In this document: one piece after another, positions 15,232-24,609 of the stretch
Position numbering within the stretch: position 1 is the first letter of the stretch
Layout of the letters: the number at the start of each line of letters is the position of its first letter
Translations under genes and position numbers: made by a program
Notes under the pieces: generated by a model
What the model saw: only the letters and a program-made list of their open reading frames with translations
The model's database searches: none
Told to the model about the DNA's origin: nothing
NCBI GenBank assembly: GCA_003427395.1
Contig: BFEA01000062.1
Location: 395,633-420,398 of the forward strand
Origin: Chara braunii
Taxonomy: Eukaryota > Streptophyta > Charophyceae > Charales > Characeae
Direction: 5' to 3'
Length of the DNA stretch: 24,766 bases

Positions 15232-15408
15232 CTCCGACGTCTAGCAAGAAATCCACCAACGTGTCCTAGTTATCCAAAGACGGGAGTTAGTGGCCCCTAC
15301 AGCGGGCGAAATTCACCGGCAGTAATTGGTTATTATCAGCGAACAGGAATTTGTTCTACTCGTGAGGTAAATATCTACAAGATCCAGAGGTAAATATCTA
15401 CATGAGCC

Positions 15409-15516
15409 GTCCTTCGGGACATGTGTTAAAATTGGAACGATACAGAGAAAGAAGATTTAGCATGGCCCCTGCGCTTGCAAGGATGATACGCATAAATCAA
15501 GAAATGGTTCGAATTA
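15409..15516 (+). pseudogene. U6: U6 snRNA retropseudogene (plus) with target duplication
   Basis: Begins GTCCTTCGGGAC and continues with AAAATTGGAACGATACAGAG, TTTAGCATGGCCCCTGCGC, GCAAGGATGATACGCA and AATCAAGAAATGGTTC. All U6 landmarks are present but carry changes, including inserted bases in the ACAGAGA region and an extra TTGC after CCCCTGCGC. An A-rich tail follows (about 15515-15537). ATCTACAAGATCCAGAG upstream (15373-15389) recurs as ATCTACAAGATTCCAGAG (15538-15555), a target-site duplication typical of LINE-driven retroposition. About 20 bp of other sequence lies between the upstream repeat and the U6 5' end. Confidence 0.88.
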
Positions 15517-15572
15517 AAATAAAAACAAATATGAAAAATCTACAAGATTCCAGAGAGATCCATCGAAGGAGA

Positions 15573-15632
15573 AGGGAAATCAGAAAACACCAGTGCTTGG
15601 CCTGTGAGAACACCAATACTTGGCCTGTGAGA
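15573..15632. repeat. Short tandem duplication, 23-25 bp period
   Basis: AACACCAGTGCTTGGCCTGT and AACACCAATACTTGGCCTGT are adjacent diverged copies, each followed by GAGA. Confidence 0.8.
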
Positions 15633-15642
15633 CTATCTTCTC

Positions 15643-15734
15643 TCCTTGATTCAACGTACGGTCATTATAGCTGCATTTGGGCTACCATTCCATCTAAATA
15701 CAGGTATAATGGACGTGCGTTGTATTCGGGTGAA
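15643..15734. mobile_element. Foldback/MITE-like hairpin element, copy 2
   Basis: CAACGTACGGTCATTATAGC (from 15652) pairs with the complement of the right arm ending CGTTGTATTCGGGTGAA at 15734; 23 of 29 inner arm positions match, and the left outer end is eroded. The left-arm block GTCATTATAGCTGCATTTGG matches 18 of 20 positions of the element at 22704. Confidence 0.7.
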
Positions 15735-15873
15735 GAATTAAAGGTAGCTAATGACGGCTTGAACCCTGGGTTGCCACGATGACGGTTCCCATCTTGACCG
15801 TCGGACCACTGGATCACTAGTGTAGGTGAGGATGAGGTTTTCCTTCTTGAATCCTCGGGTCTCCAGATTTATG

Positions 15874-15993
15874 CTGGGGCTCGAATTTCCCAGCTCATAT
15901 TCGGGGGCCTCCGTTTCCCGGCTTCGGCTGACGCTGCAAACCGGCTCCAGCCTCCCACCAATTCCGTAATCAAACCTTTCCCTTCTTGAACCC
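15874..15993 (+). repeat. Dispersed repeat, copy 2
   Basis: Diverged relative of 15112-15231. CCTTCTTGAATCCTCGG at 15842-15858 and CCTTCTTGAACCCTCGG at 15981-15997 (16 of 17 identical) bracket it and could be an old target duplication or part of the repeat. Confidence 0.65.
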
Positions 15994-15997
15994 TCGG

Positions 15998-16305
15998 AAC
16001 AGTACTGCTAGGTTGTTGTCAACCGGTATTGCACTAGCTGAACTTGTAATACTACAGGTACTACAGGTATGAAAGTCTGCTTGTCGGAAAATTCCGTCTT
16101 GTTAGGCCCGGATTTACACAGTTCGTACTGCTAGGTCCATATCCCGTGTGGACGTGAGATCGTCTCTCAGGGTCCCGAGATCTCAATGGGGTGTAATCAA
16201 CGGTCCTCTCTTTGTTTTTTCACATATGAATCAGTCGTACTCCAATAGAGTAGCAGAATCCCTCCAGTTTTTCTTTGTAAAACTGAAAAATGAACCCTGA
16301 CATTC
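15998..16305. other. No recognisable feature
   Basis: Contains only a small TACTACAGG duplication near 16050 and a short inverted repeat around GAGATCGTCTC/GAGATCTC near 16157-16190. No coding is recognised. Confidence 0.5.
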
Positions 16306-17318
<1,013 letters not shown>

Positions 17319-17370
17319 TCTGAGTGCGTTACACTGAGCTCGGGTCTGAGTGCGTTACACTTAGCTCGGG
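17319..17370. repeat. 26-bp tandem duplication
   Basis: TCTGAGTGCGTTACACT(G/T)AGCTCGGG occurs at 17319 and 17345 with one difference. Confidence 0.92.
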
Positions 17371-17514
17371 TAAGGGATGGACGAGTGTGGTGCACGCATC
17401 TGGACAACCATGTGGGCTTGGACGATCCTGTGGGTGTTGTGCAGGCAGTGTCTGAGGGGGCATGCAAGCGGCCGCGCGTTATGTAACCGCCTGCCGTCGT
17501 CTCTGCCCAGAGGT

Positions 17515-17612
17515 GCAGAGTTTGAACCCTCGACGTCGGACCGCGGTGCACATTGACAACCGGTGCCCTGACCACCGTGCCACCAAGAGTTCAACCGGTG
17601 CCCTGACCACTG
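17515..17612 (-). mobile_element. tRNA-derived SINE-like element
   Basis: On the minus strand a box A-like TGGCACGGTGGTCAGGGC (from 17582) is followed 53 nt later by a box B-like GGGTTCAAACTC (17529-17518). That is the spacing of a tRNA with a long variable arm. Directly upstream a truncated second head, GGCTCAGTGGTCAGGGC, repeats the A-box half. Pol III boxes of this kind are the 5' head of tRNA SINEs. The body and tail are not defined. Confidence 0.55.
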
Positions 17613-17639
17613 AGCCTGAACATACCAGCTCCGTACAAG

Positions 17640-18480
17640 TGGGTTATGGTGGAGCAACCCGTACCATGTGAGTCATCTCCCATTACAGTGCGCAGTATGT
17701 GCAAACAAACCTGCTGTACTGCCGAGCGCTCTCGGTTTTGCCTGTGGCGCTCCCACCAACGCTGGTCGTTCTCTCATGACTTCCATTGATGCTGCACTTT
17801 GATAGTGCCGAGGGGCGCTTGGCGCAGCCCGATTCTTGAATGGTGTTAAAAGAGTACTGATTGCCGGGTGGAAATGTCTACCGAGGGCTGCTTGGTAAGG
17901 TGTACGCTCGTCACATTGTGGAGTCAATTTGGGACAGCCAGGACTTTTCTGCTCATTGGTCGTGCCTTCTTATGTTTTTTTTTGCAATGGGAGCTAGGAT
18001 GTAATCTGTTTGTGAACAATTGTCCGGGGTTTATTAGGGTTGTAGACATTTTAATGACGTTCGCCGGCCAGTTGCGTGGCCAGAATCCGGTGATTCGACT
18101 CCTTTGCTTGTATGAAGTAGGCGGTGTCACTTTCCGTCGAGGAACTGCAAAGATGCTCTGTTCTTTTTGTCAAAAGAGCTGCAACCTGTTTATATTCCAA
18201 GTTGCTGGCTCATCTAGGGTGGGACCCCACTGCTTGGTGGTGCTGGGTGCTAGGAAAAGCTGCCAGTCCAGAATCGTAGCCAGAGGTAATGGGCAAGCGA
18301 AAGCGACTCCACCGCCACAGCAATGTTCAGCACCTCCCAAGGTTTCTGTTACTCGATCAGGAAGGCTTGCTTGGTACGGGTAAGTTTGTCTCAATGTTTT
18401 CGCCACACCAACCAATCCCCGGTGCTTCCTTTTTGCCTAGTATGGGTGAATCTACAGTCTGCATTTGCCGACCTTTTAGA
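17640..18480. other. No confirmed gene; longest unexplained open frame
   Basis: A 171-residue plus-strand frame (17868-18383) is the longest away from repeats. It is cysteine- and leucine-rich, has a hydrophobic segment near residues 25-45, and shows no motif or family I recognise. There is no intron or transcript evidence. I treat it as probably non-coding. Confidence 0.35.
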
Positions 18481-19222
18481 CAGGTAGGCCTCTAGATTCA
18501 CAAAAATGCACGGAGTGTAGTGAAATACCGAAGAGTAAAAAAAACGTCTGTACGCAAGCAATCGCCCACTGTAAGGAAGGGCTCTCGAGTAAGAACGTAT
18601 TCAATGAAGGCCGGGTCTGCAAAATAATATCGGCACTTATTTATTGCACTTTTCAGGGCTGAGTAACTGCTACAGACAGAATCGGAATAACAGATCATTG
18701 CCGTGTATTGAGGGAAGGACAAGAAATCTGACCGCTCGAAGTTGTGCCTCTTATCCAGCACCTCTATTCCTGAAAAGCTGGCCTTCAGAGATCACCAGGC
18801 AGGCCAAGGAGAGTAGCGCAGGCATAATTATACCTGCCTAGGGCAGACACGTCAGCCCTAGTCAAGTATTTTTCTCTCTCGCACGTGGACAGCAGTGTAT
18901 TGGATTGGCCACCACTTGCCCTTGTGTTCGTTTCGGTGGGATTTACGCAAAATAGCTGAAGTGAGATTAACCAATCGAAATGAGGTTATTGCATACATTC
19001 CGGGAGAAGGTCCATGAACTTCACCATTGACGGAATAGCTTGCGAGCCTTTTCTGCTGTTTTCGAACATGCTGCGGTGGCCATCGAGTTGGGGTCCCAAT
19101 GGGTGAGTTGGATGAAAGCAGGAACAGCTGTCCCTTGCCCATCTGGCCGTGCGGGCACTTGTGCTCTATCAAACCACCAGTATGTGGCCCAGCTATCGGC
19201 CGAGTGAAAGAGTCCAGTACTC
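18481..19222. other. No recognisable gene
   Basis: Contains a perfect 7-bp hairpin, CTAGGGC/GCCCTAG (about 18838-18862). A 104-residue minus-strand frame (18858-19172) has no known domain. AAACCACCAGTAT at 19172 also occurs at 12288. Confidence 0.5.
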
Positions 19223-19372
19223 GAAATGTTTCTCGTTGGATGGATTTGGGCGATAAAATAGAGTAGAAACCTTTCTAGTTGGATGAATTTGGGCAAAGAA
19301 GTAGGGTAGAAATGTTTGTAGTTGGATGAATATGGGCGCTCCTGTAGTGGCCTGCACGTTTTCTAAAATTGT
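19223..19372 (-). repeat. Dispersed repeat, copy B: three 43-bp tandem units
   Basis: Units start GAAA at 19223, 19266 and 19309. Each contains GTTGGATGAATTTGGGC or a one- to two-base variant. The third unit and its flank (19309-19372) are the inverted counterpart of 12331-12395. The unit was apparently amplified at this site only. Confidence 0.88.
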
Positions 19373-19398
19373 AGCTTGTTAATGGGCACACATTTAGG

Positions 19399-19613
19399 AA
19401 GTGCTGGTGGTGGGTAGCGTGTGTAGGGTAGGTGGCCTATTGTGTCAGGAAAAACATTGGCTGCTGCTACCAGCAATCGCCGCCGGTCTGGTCCTATCTT
19501 GTCAGGACAACCATTGGCTGCTGCGACCAGCAATCGCCGCCAGTCTGGTCCTTGGCCTCTCGCCCTCTACAACACCCTGGGCTTAAAAAAAAAAAAAAAA
19601 AAGTGCTGGTGGT
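19399..19613 (+). mobile_element. A-tailed retroposed insertion with target duplication
   Basis: AAGTGCTGGTGGT at 19399-19411 recurs at 19601-19613, immediately after an 18-A tail (19585-19602). The roughly 170-bp body contains a diverged 57-bp tandem duplication (TGTCAGGA(A/C)AA starts at 19443 and 19500), each copy with ATTGGCTGCTGC and CCAGCAATCGCCGCC. A target duplication plus a poly(A) tail indicates reverse transcription of an RNA. The source RNA is not identified. Confidence 0.72.
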
Positions 19614-20427
19614 TTTAAAGTGCACACATGCCTCAGTTTACGAAGCTCCCTTCAAGGTTCACGAGTCTGCAGCTGCGCCTTTTGAAAGTCGTGGGCCGCT
19701 TTTGCTACGGGCCCAGGTTAAGAGCTGGGGGTATCCGCATACCTTTATCTCACTGTGTAGGCTGAAGGCTTTCCATCTTAATATGCTCGATCCAATCAAT
19801 ATGACTAGGAGTCAGTCAGGCTGCTCGTCTTAGGAGAGAGCGTAGGGCCAGAGATGTAGGCTAGGCGCACAATCATTTCAAGAAGGCAAAGAAATGCAGG
19901 GCCCTTATCGGAAGGCGTATTGGTGTCGGCTTAGCGTCTGTGAGGGATGCTGAAAGGCGCTGAACAAAAATAAATGCCCAAAATAGTAAAATTGGGATAT
20001 CTGCAGAAACATAAATAAATGCCTAGAATGAGGAGAGGTGTGGATCTAGCTCTCCAGCAGGCCCTCGGCTGTCTTAGCTGCACGCGTCGCCTAGTAGCTC
20101 CAATCGACATGATGTGGCCTATGACGCACTGTAATGGGACATGTCCTGGTCTGCGACACGCCACCCAGATCAGACCTCCCTCCATTCCACTCAGAAACAC
20201 GCACTGGAGGTTTCTGCACAGGAAAGCTTTTGGCAGAGCTGATAATGCAATACAGAGTCACAGACTTTATTCTGTCCGTCCCTGTTCCAATGTTTTGCAA
20301 AATTCACCAGCTTTCTGTTAACGCTGAAAAGTGGAATACCAAGTTAGAGAGACGGAGAGAGAGGAATTTGGTCGTTTGCATTTTGAGTAGAACACTGCCA
20401 CCTGCTATGAAACGGGGGTCTCTGGAT

Positions 20428-20430
<3 letters not shown>
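19614..20430. other. No recognisable gene
   Basis: Mixed composition. Open frames of up to 119 residues on the plus strand lack known domains, and the longest runs into the GA repeat. AAATAAATGCC(C/T)A(A/G)AAT occurs twice near 19968 and 20012. Confidence 0.5.
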
Positions 20431-20431
<1 letters not shown>

Positions 20432-20463
<32 letters not shown>

Positions 20464-20550
20464 GGATGTCAGCCCATCACGTTTTGCCGCTGAACCAGTT
20501 GGTGAATGCCAGATACGAGTTGGATTAGGCGGGGAGAGAGAGAGAGAGAG
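20432..20550 (+). repeat. Two (GA)n microsatellites
   Basis: A GA run at 20432-20461 and a shorter one at 20534-20550, each near a GAGTTGGAT motif. The pair is probably a duplicated locus. Confidence 0.9.
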
Positions 20551-20608
20551 CGAGCTTCCCGGCAATGGATTGAGCGCGGGTGGCAGTGCTGGGCAGGACT
20601 CTTGAGGG

Positions 20609-20710
20609 GCTGTGGTGGACTCTTATAATTAATTTTGCCAGATCGAGGGGCTGGCTGTGGTGGACTCTTATAATTAATTTCGCCAGGTCGAGGGGCTGGC
20701 TGTGGTGGAC
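20609..20710. repeat. 45-bp tandem repeat, 2.3 copies
   Basis: TGTGGTGGACTCTTATAATT begins units near 20611 and 20656. A third partial unit starts at 20701. Confidence 0.92.
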
Positions 20711-21052
20711 GAGTTAGGGGCCCCCTACCAATAGAGACAAGGTGCCTAAGCAACATTCCAGGTTTACCTGAGTCTTGGGTGTGTTTGCACTTGAGCAATT
20801 GGGTTCTTCCAGTCTGGAGTCGTTTTACCCTGCCCAGCTATTGATGCCGTGCCTAAATTTGCCCTGCGTGGCAAAAAAACACGCGCACGGAAGCGGGCCT
20901 GCTTTTGGGCGGCGCCGCCAGCCATGTTGGTCGGGTAGCGAACCGCCCAAAAAAGGGGCGGAGCTCCGCATTTTTATTGAAGCAGGGAAAGGTGGTGGTG
21001 GTTGAAAATCAGGAAGCAGAGCAGAGGCCAGGCTATGCCTGACGTCTTCCCC
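20711..21052. other. No gene; short GC-rich palindromes
   Basis: CCGCCC (20943-20948) pairs with GGGCGG (20956-20961) across AAAAAAG. GGGCGGCGCCGCC and GGAGCTCC are also self-complementary. No coding is recognised. Confidence 0.45.
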
Positions 21053-21611
21053 CAAACACAACGCATCCTCATTCTGCCTCCACCAGATTGGAAAGTTATC
21101 TTGTGTACGTTCAAAACACAACGCACCCTCATTTTGACAGTACCAGACTGGAAAGTTAGTTTGTATATGTTCAAAACGCAACGCACCCTGATTTTGATGG
21201 TACCAGACTGGAAAGTTAGCTTGTATACGTTGAAAACACACCCTCATTTTGACTGTAGCAGACTGGAAAGTTAGCTTGTATACGTTCAAAACACACCCTC
21301 ATTTTGACTGTACCAGACTGGAAAGTTAGCTTGTATACGTTCAAAACACACCCTCATTTTGACTGTACCAGACTGGAAAGTTAGCTTGTATACGTTCATG
21401 GCAGTATCACTACCAAAAACCACAATTCCTACACTCTCATTTTCTAGATTCAGTGCCATTCCTTTAACACCACTGGAAAATTCGACCATTTCTCCAGCTT
21501 GAATCTTGTTCAATCCATAAACACGTGCAATTCATTATCAGGGTGTGTTCAAAACACAATGCAACCTCATTTTGACTGTACCGGACCGGAAAGTTAGCTT
21601 CTATACGTTCG
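21053..21611. repeat. Minisatellite (55-60 bp units) split by organelle DNA
   Basis: Six units lie before 21397 and a seventh lies after 21540. Each contains ACCCTCATTTTGAC-type sequence, CCAGACTGGAAAGTTAG and GTATACGTTC. Units 1-3 are about 60 bp; units 4-6 have lost 5 bp (CAACG) and are nearly identical, so they expanded most recently. A diverged relative lies at about 22438-22500. Confidence 0.92.
21398..21531 (-). pseudogene. atp1: Mitochondrial-type atp1 fragment (NUMT)
   Basis: The minus strand reads IARVYGLN, then [20 protein letters not shown], then [16 protein letters not shown]. This is the N-terminal region of the F1-ATPase alpha subunit, in the mitochondrial form found in plants; the plastid AtpA sequence differs clearly. 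The 44-codon stretch has no stop or frameshift, so the insertion is probably recent. It lies between minisatellite units 6 and 7, with only 3-bp TTC homology at the junctions. It is a fragment and cannot make a functional subunit. A nuclear atp1 source cannot be excluded. Confidence 0.88.
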
Positions 21612-22340
21612 TTATCAGGGTGTGTCTTGAGGGTGTGTCTTCAGAGCAAGACGGAAGGTTCACCGGGGCTCTGGGTGGGTGGTAGAAGATGCCGATTCTC
21701 AACAGATGTGGATTCCCTGGGTGCTGTTGGATCAGGAAATGAAAAAGGAGTGAATGCACATTCCCTCAGAAGCTGAGAAAATACATCCTTCACAATTTTC
21801 AGCAACGGGTGTATCTTATGAGCTTCTACAGAAAGATGCACGCCTGTTCTCTTCTTTTTTCGTTTTGTGATTACTACCGTAGTTGAGTGAGGGGTGAGGC
21901 GTCAAAGTGTCCGGTTGTTTGTAGAGTGAGCCATGCCTGGGCTTGCTCACAGGGAGTGTTTTGATATAATTGTGGTCAGATGCGTCTGGACGTTATTGCA
22001 GTCAGATTCATCCATGTCTGGCCGTTATTGTGGTCAGATCATGACTCGGATGCATTTAGGAAAGTGCTAGTGGGAGTATGCCCTGAGTCTGAGTGTTGGC
22101 AGAGGGTTGTTGGCAGCTTGGCGCGGCGCCTAAAATTCTGAATCTGGCTGCACTGAGATGCTATATGCGCTCTCTTTGCCTGAATGGGGTTGTGATTCTT
22201 TCAATAAGTTTTTTTTTTCTTGGAAGTCTTTTTGGAGGCATGTATCAGAGATATTTCTCCTTCTTGTCTGCAAAGTTCTGAGGGCATGAATCTGGTCCTT
22301 AAAAGCCTTCCCAAGGTCTGTATTTCAACAATCAGTTTTT
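21612..22340. other. No recognised gene; small TTATTG repeats
   Basis: TAATTGTGGTCAGAT, TTATTGCAGTCAGAT and TTATTGTGGTCAGAT recur at roughly 30-35 bp spacing near 21967-22045. A 66-residue minus-strand frame (21641-21841) has ordinary amino-acid composition and could be an exon, but I recognise no family. Confidence 0.4.
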
Positions 22341-22366
22341 CATTGGTGTACCAACTGAGCTAGGCC
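22341..22366 (-). other. tRNA 5'-half-like remnant
   Basis: The minus strand reads GGGCCTAGCTCAGTTGG followed by TACACC, a good A box and D-arm. No B box follows at tRNA spacing. It is a truncated tRNA or SINE head, or chance. Confidence 0.3.
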
Positions 22367-22437
22367 CATTGGATAGTCCCTCGAGCTGTCGATCTTGCGA
22401 CCGTCCCACTTGTAGAGGTACCTACGTCTCGTCCCCC

Positions 22438-22500
22438 GAACACAACGCAACGTAATTTTGGCTGCATGCGACCGGTGAGGTGGCTTGTATATACATCCGT
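22438..22500 (+). repeat. Diverged solitary unit of the 21053 minisatellite
   Basis: CGAACACAACGCAACGTAAT, then TTTTGGCTG, a GACCGGTGAGGTGGCTTGTA block and TATACATCC follow the same order as the minisatellite units about 1 kb to the left. Confidence 0.6.
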
Positions 22501-22703
22501 AATGAGGGTGCGCTGTCTTCGTGTAAAGACGGTGGAAGCATCTCGGAGGATTGTCGTCATTGCGACAACTTGTTTTCATTTTTTTTAATTTTTTTTTTAA
22601 AGGCAAAGCAAGAAGTCCAGCTGTCAGAGTTTAGGGTTGATACGAGCAGCCCCGCCTGGCGGCGCTGACGTGAGCTCAGCAAAATGCAAATGGAACTACC
22701 TTC

Positions 22704-22798
22704 TTCACCCGAATAGAGCTCCCAGTCATTATCGCTGCATCTGGACCGAAAGTTGTGCCAAATACAGCTATACTGACCGGGCATTGTATTCGGGTGAA
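22704..22798. mobile_element. Foldback/MITE-like hairpin element, copy 3 (95 bp)
   Basis: The two 41-bp arms match at 32 of 41 positions. The outer 12 bp, TTCACCCGAATA and its complement, are perfect, and about 13 bp separate the arms. This is the best-preserved member of the family also found at 4180 and about 15643. Similar peptides can be read on both strands (ending ALYSGE or ELYSGEE), which simply reflects the palindrome. Confidence 0.8.
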
Positions 22799-22799
22799 C

Positions 22800-23009
22800 T
22801 TAGTCTAGTTGAAAAACTGAAGGCTGGATTTGGACACAGAAAGCAATAATACTGTATTAATACAGACTTGGGTGCCAACTTCAAAAACTTGAAAAAAAGT
22901 TTAACTGTCGAATATTGTTGTGCAACGGGACACCAATAGACCAGAGCACGCAGGTCTCTTGCGAGGAGGGTGTGCTCGTATCACCTCTCCTAGCACAGAC
23001 ACAGCGATA

Positions 23010-23042
<33 letters not shown>

Positions 23043-23379
23043 ACAACGAATACTGTTGTGCTGCTTGTGCATGGTTTGGCACTGCACTGTAGCTCAGCTT
23101 TCGGTCAAAAACGTGTCGCGCCTGTGCAGTGTTAAAGAAACCTAAATAAAGCAGGCGGGAAAAAAAAGACAAAAGAGACCGCTCTGACTAGCTCGCGCCA
23201 GATCATCGTCATTCTAGGTGTTCTGTCCTCTCTTCCCCATCCTCTTTGCAGGGATAGCTTTCTGAAAATTTGAAAAATTTGAACCCTTTTTGAGGCTTTT
23301 TCACAAGCACTAACAAAAAAATTGAAGAAATGAAAAAAATAATTGCTTCTGCTGCTCCTTATGCTGCAGCTGGTCGGAA

Positions 23380-23413
<34 letters not shown>

Positions 23414-23466
23414 TCCCAAACAGTTACTACCATAGTAGCTCTTGTGGCACCATCGTTTCAACTGCT
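22800..23466. other. No gene; A30 and T28 tracts
   Basis: A30 at 23012-23041 is bracketed by CACAGCGATACT and CACAACGAATACT, resembling a worn target duplication. T28 is at 23380-23407, next to a CTGTTTCCCAAACAG hairpin. Sequence between them is AT-rich, with TGAAAATTTGAAAAATTTGA near 23262. No coding is recognised. Confidence 0.5.
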
Positions 23467-23565
23467 GGCCAAAACTTGACGTTCCTGTGCCCCTCTGTAA
23501 ACCAACATATACCGCGGCCAAAACTCGACGTTCCTGTGCCCCCTCTGTAAAACCAAAATATACTG
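23467..23565. repeat. 49-bp tandem duplication
   Basis: GGCCAAAACTTGACGTTCCT (23467) and GGCCAAAACTCGACGTTCCT (23516) start two units that continue through GTGCCCCTCTGTAAA-type sequence. Confidence 0.9.
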
Positions 23566-23634
23566 CGTAGCTCAGGTGGTAGAGCATTCCCTTGGTCAGG
23601 CCTCCGGTTCAAGTCCGTTCGTAGGCTCCGTCTT
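23562..23634 (+). pseudogene. tRNA-like remnant or SINE head
   Basis: Box A and D-arm TAGCTCAGGTGGTAGAGC (23568-23585) and box B GGTTCAAGTCC (23606-23616) are both good Pol III matches. They are 38 bp apart, about 6 shorter than a tRNA needs. The acceptor ends do not pair and the anticodon arm cannot be formed properly. It is best read as a degenerate tRNA or tRNA-derived SINE. Confidence 0.5.
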
Positions 23635-23639
23635 AAATT

Positions 23640-24600
23640 AAAAAAGAGATATAAAGTTACCCAACTCTAGCTCGCTCAGTAGACCCCAAACACCAAACAT
23701 AGCTCTGCAAAATTGCAAATGCTGGCCAACCTCAAGTCTCCAGCTCTGCTGTGGCTGTGGTGGTCCTGCTGCTGCTGCTGCCTGCTGCTGCCTGCTGCTC
23801 AAAACTGTTTCAGGACTTTCCGTGGAATCTGGCTTTGCACTGTTTGCAGGAAGAAATGGAACCAGCAAAGCAATCTGCGCACGATTACTGAAACTGACTG
23901 CTGCTGATGCGTTTGTACTGAATTTTCCCTCGGTAGCCGGTCGCCTTGGTTTCAATGCCTGTAGCCTTCGTGTCGCCACCATCCATGACCCTGCTGGCAA
24001 GGCTCGATTATTGTAGGCCCGCCCACCGATCCACCTGCTGACAAAACTTCCCCTGAAGTCTCTTCCTTTTTTTGAAAATTAGCAAAACAACCCCTCGTAC
24101 CAGAGGTCCAGAGCTAGTCCCAAATCACCTACAGGCTACAGCTAATCCAAAGTCACCTACTCGATTCACAATCAGTAAGACCTCTGGTGTCATGGCTTGT
24201 TTTTTTTTCCCTTTAATAGCTCTGCTTCATTTGCCCGACATCGTGTAACGAAACTGATTGCTGACTGGCTTAGGTTGGTTGGTACACCTATCGACTGCTA
24301 ACATACAGAACTGGATTCCAAATTGGATTCCAAATTCATACCCAGATGGAACTCGATGATTGGTCTGGGCCCGAGGAGTATGGGATATGGGAGGATGAAG
24401 AACTTGAAGAAGGGACACAGTCAACGTCATCAAGGCAAGCAGCTATGTCTGGAGTCTGGACTGATCCGGACTGTCACAGTCAAGATGGGACCTGGCATAA
24501 AAATCGAACAGTGAGATAGAAATAGAATAGTCGAATATGAATTACTGCATTAAAAAAAAAAGAAATAGAATAGCTATATATAATATATAATATATATATA
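23640..24600. other. No recognisable gene
   Basis: Contains an impure (CTG)n stretch at 23763-23798, read as poly-Ala or poly-Gln in spurious frames. An inverted repeat ACCAGAGGTC/GACCTCTGGT lies at 24099-24108 and 24179-24188, enclosing a diverged duplication of AAATCACCTAC/AAGTCACCTAC. A TA-rich microsatellite lies at about 24573-24601. Confidence 0.5.
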
Positions 24601-24609
24601 TACACATGG

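Noticed and set aside
20943-20961. CCGCCC/GGGCGG hairpin resembling a bacterial terminator
   Set aside because: The window is eukaryotic nuclear DNA, no gene lies upstream, and the A-run is in the loop, with no T-run following.
20825-21289. 154-residue minus-strand frame with repeated NFPVWY motifs
   Set aside because: It is a translation of the 55-60 bp minisatellite; units change frame when the unit length changes.
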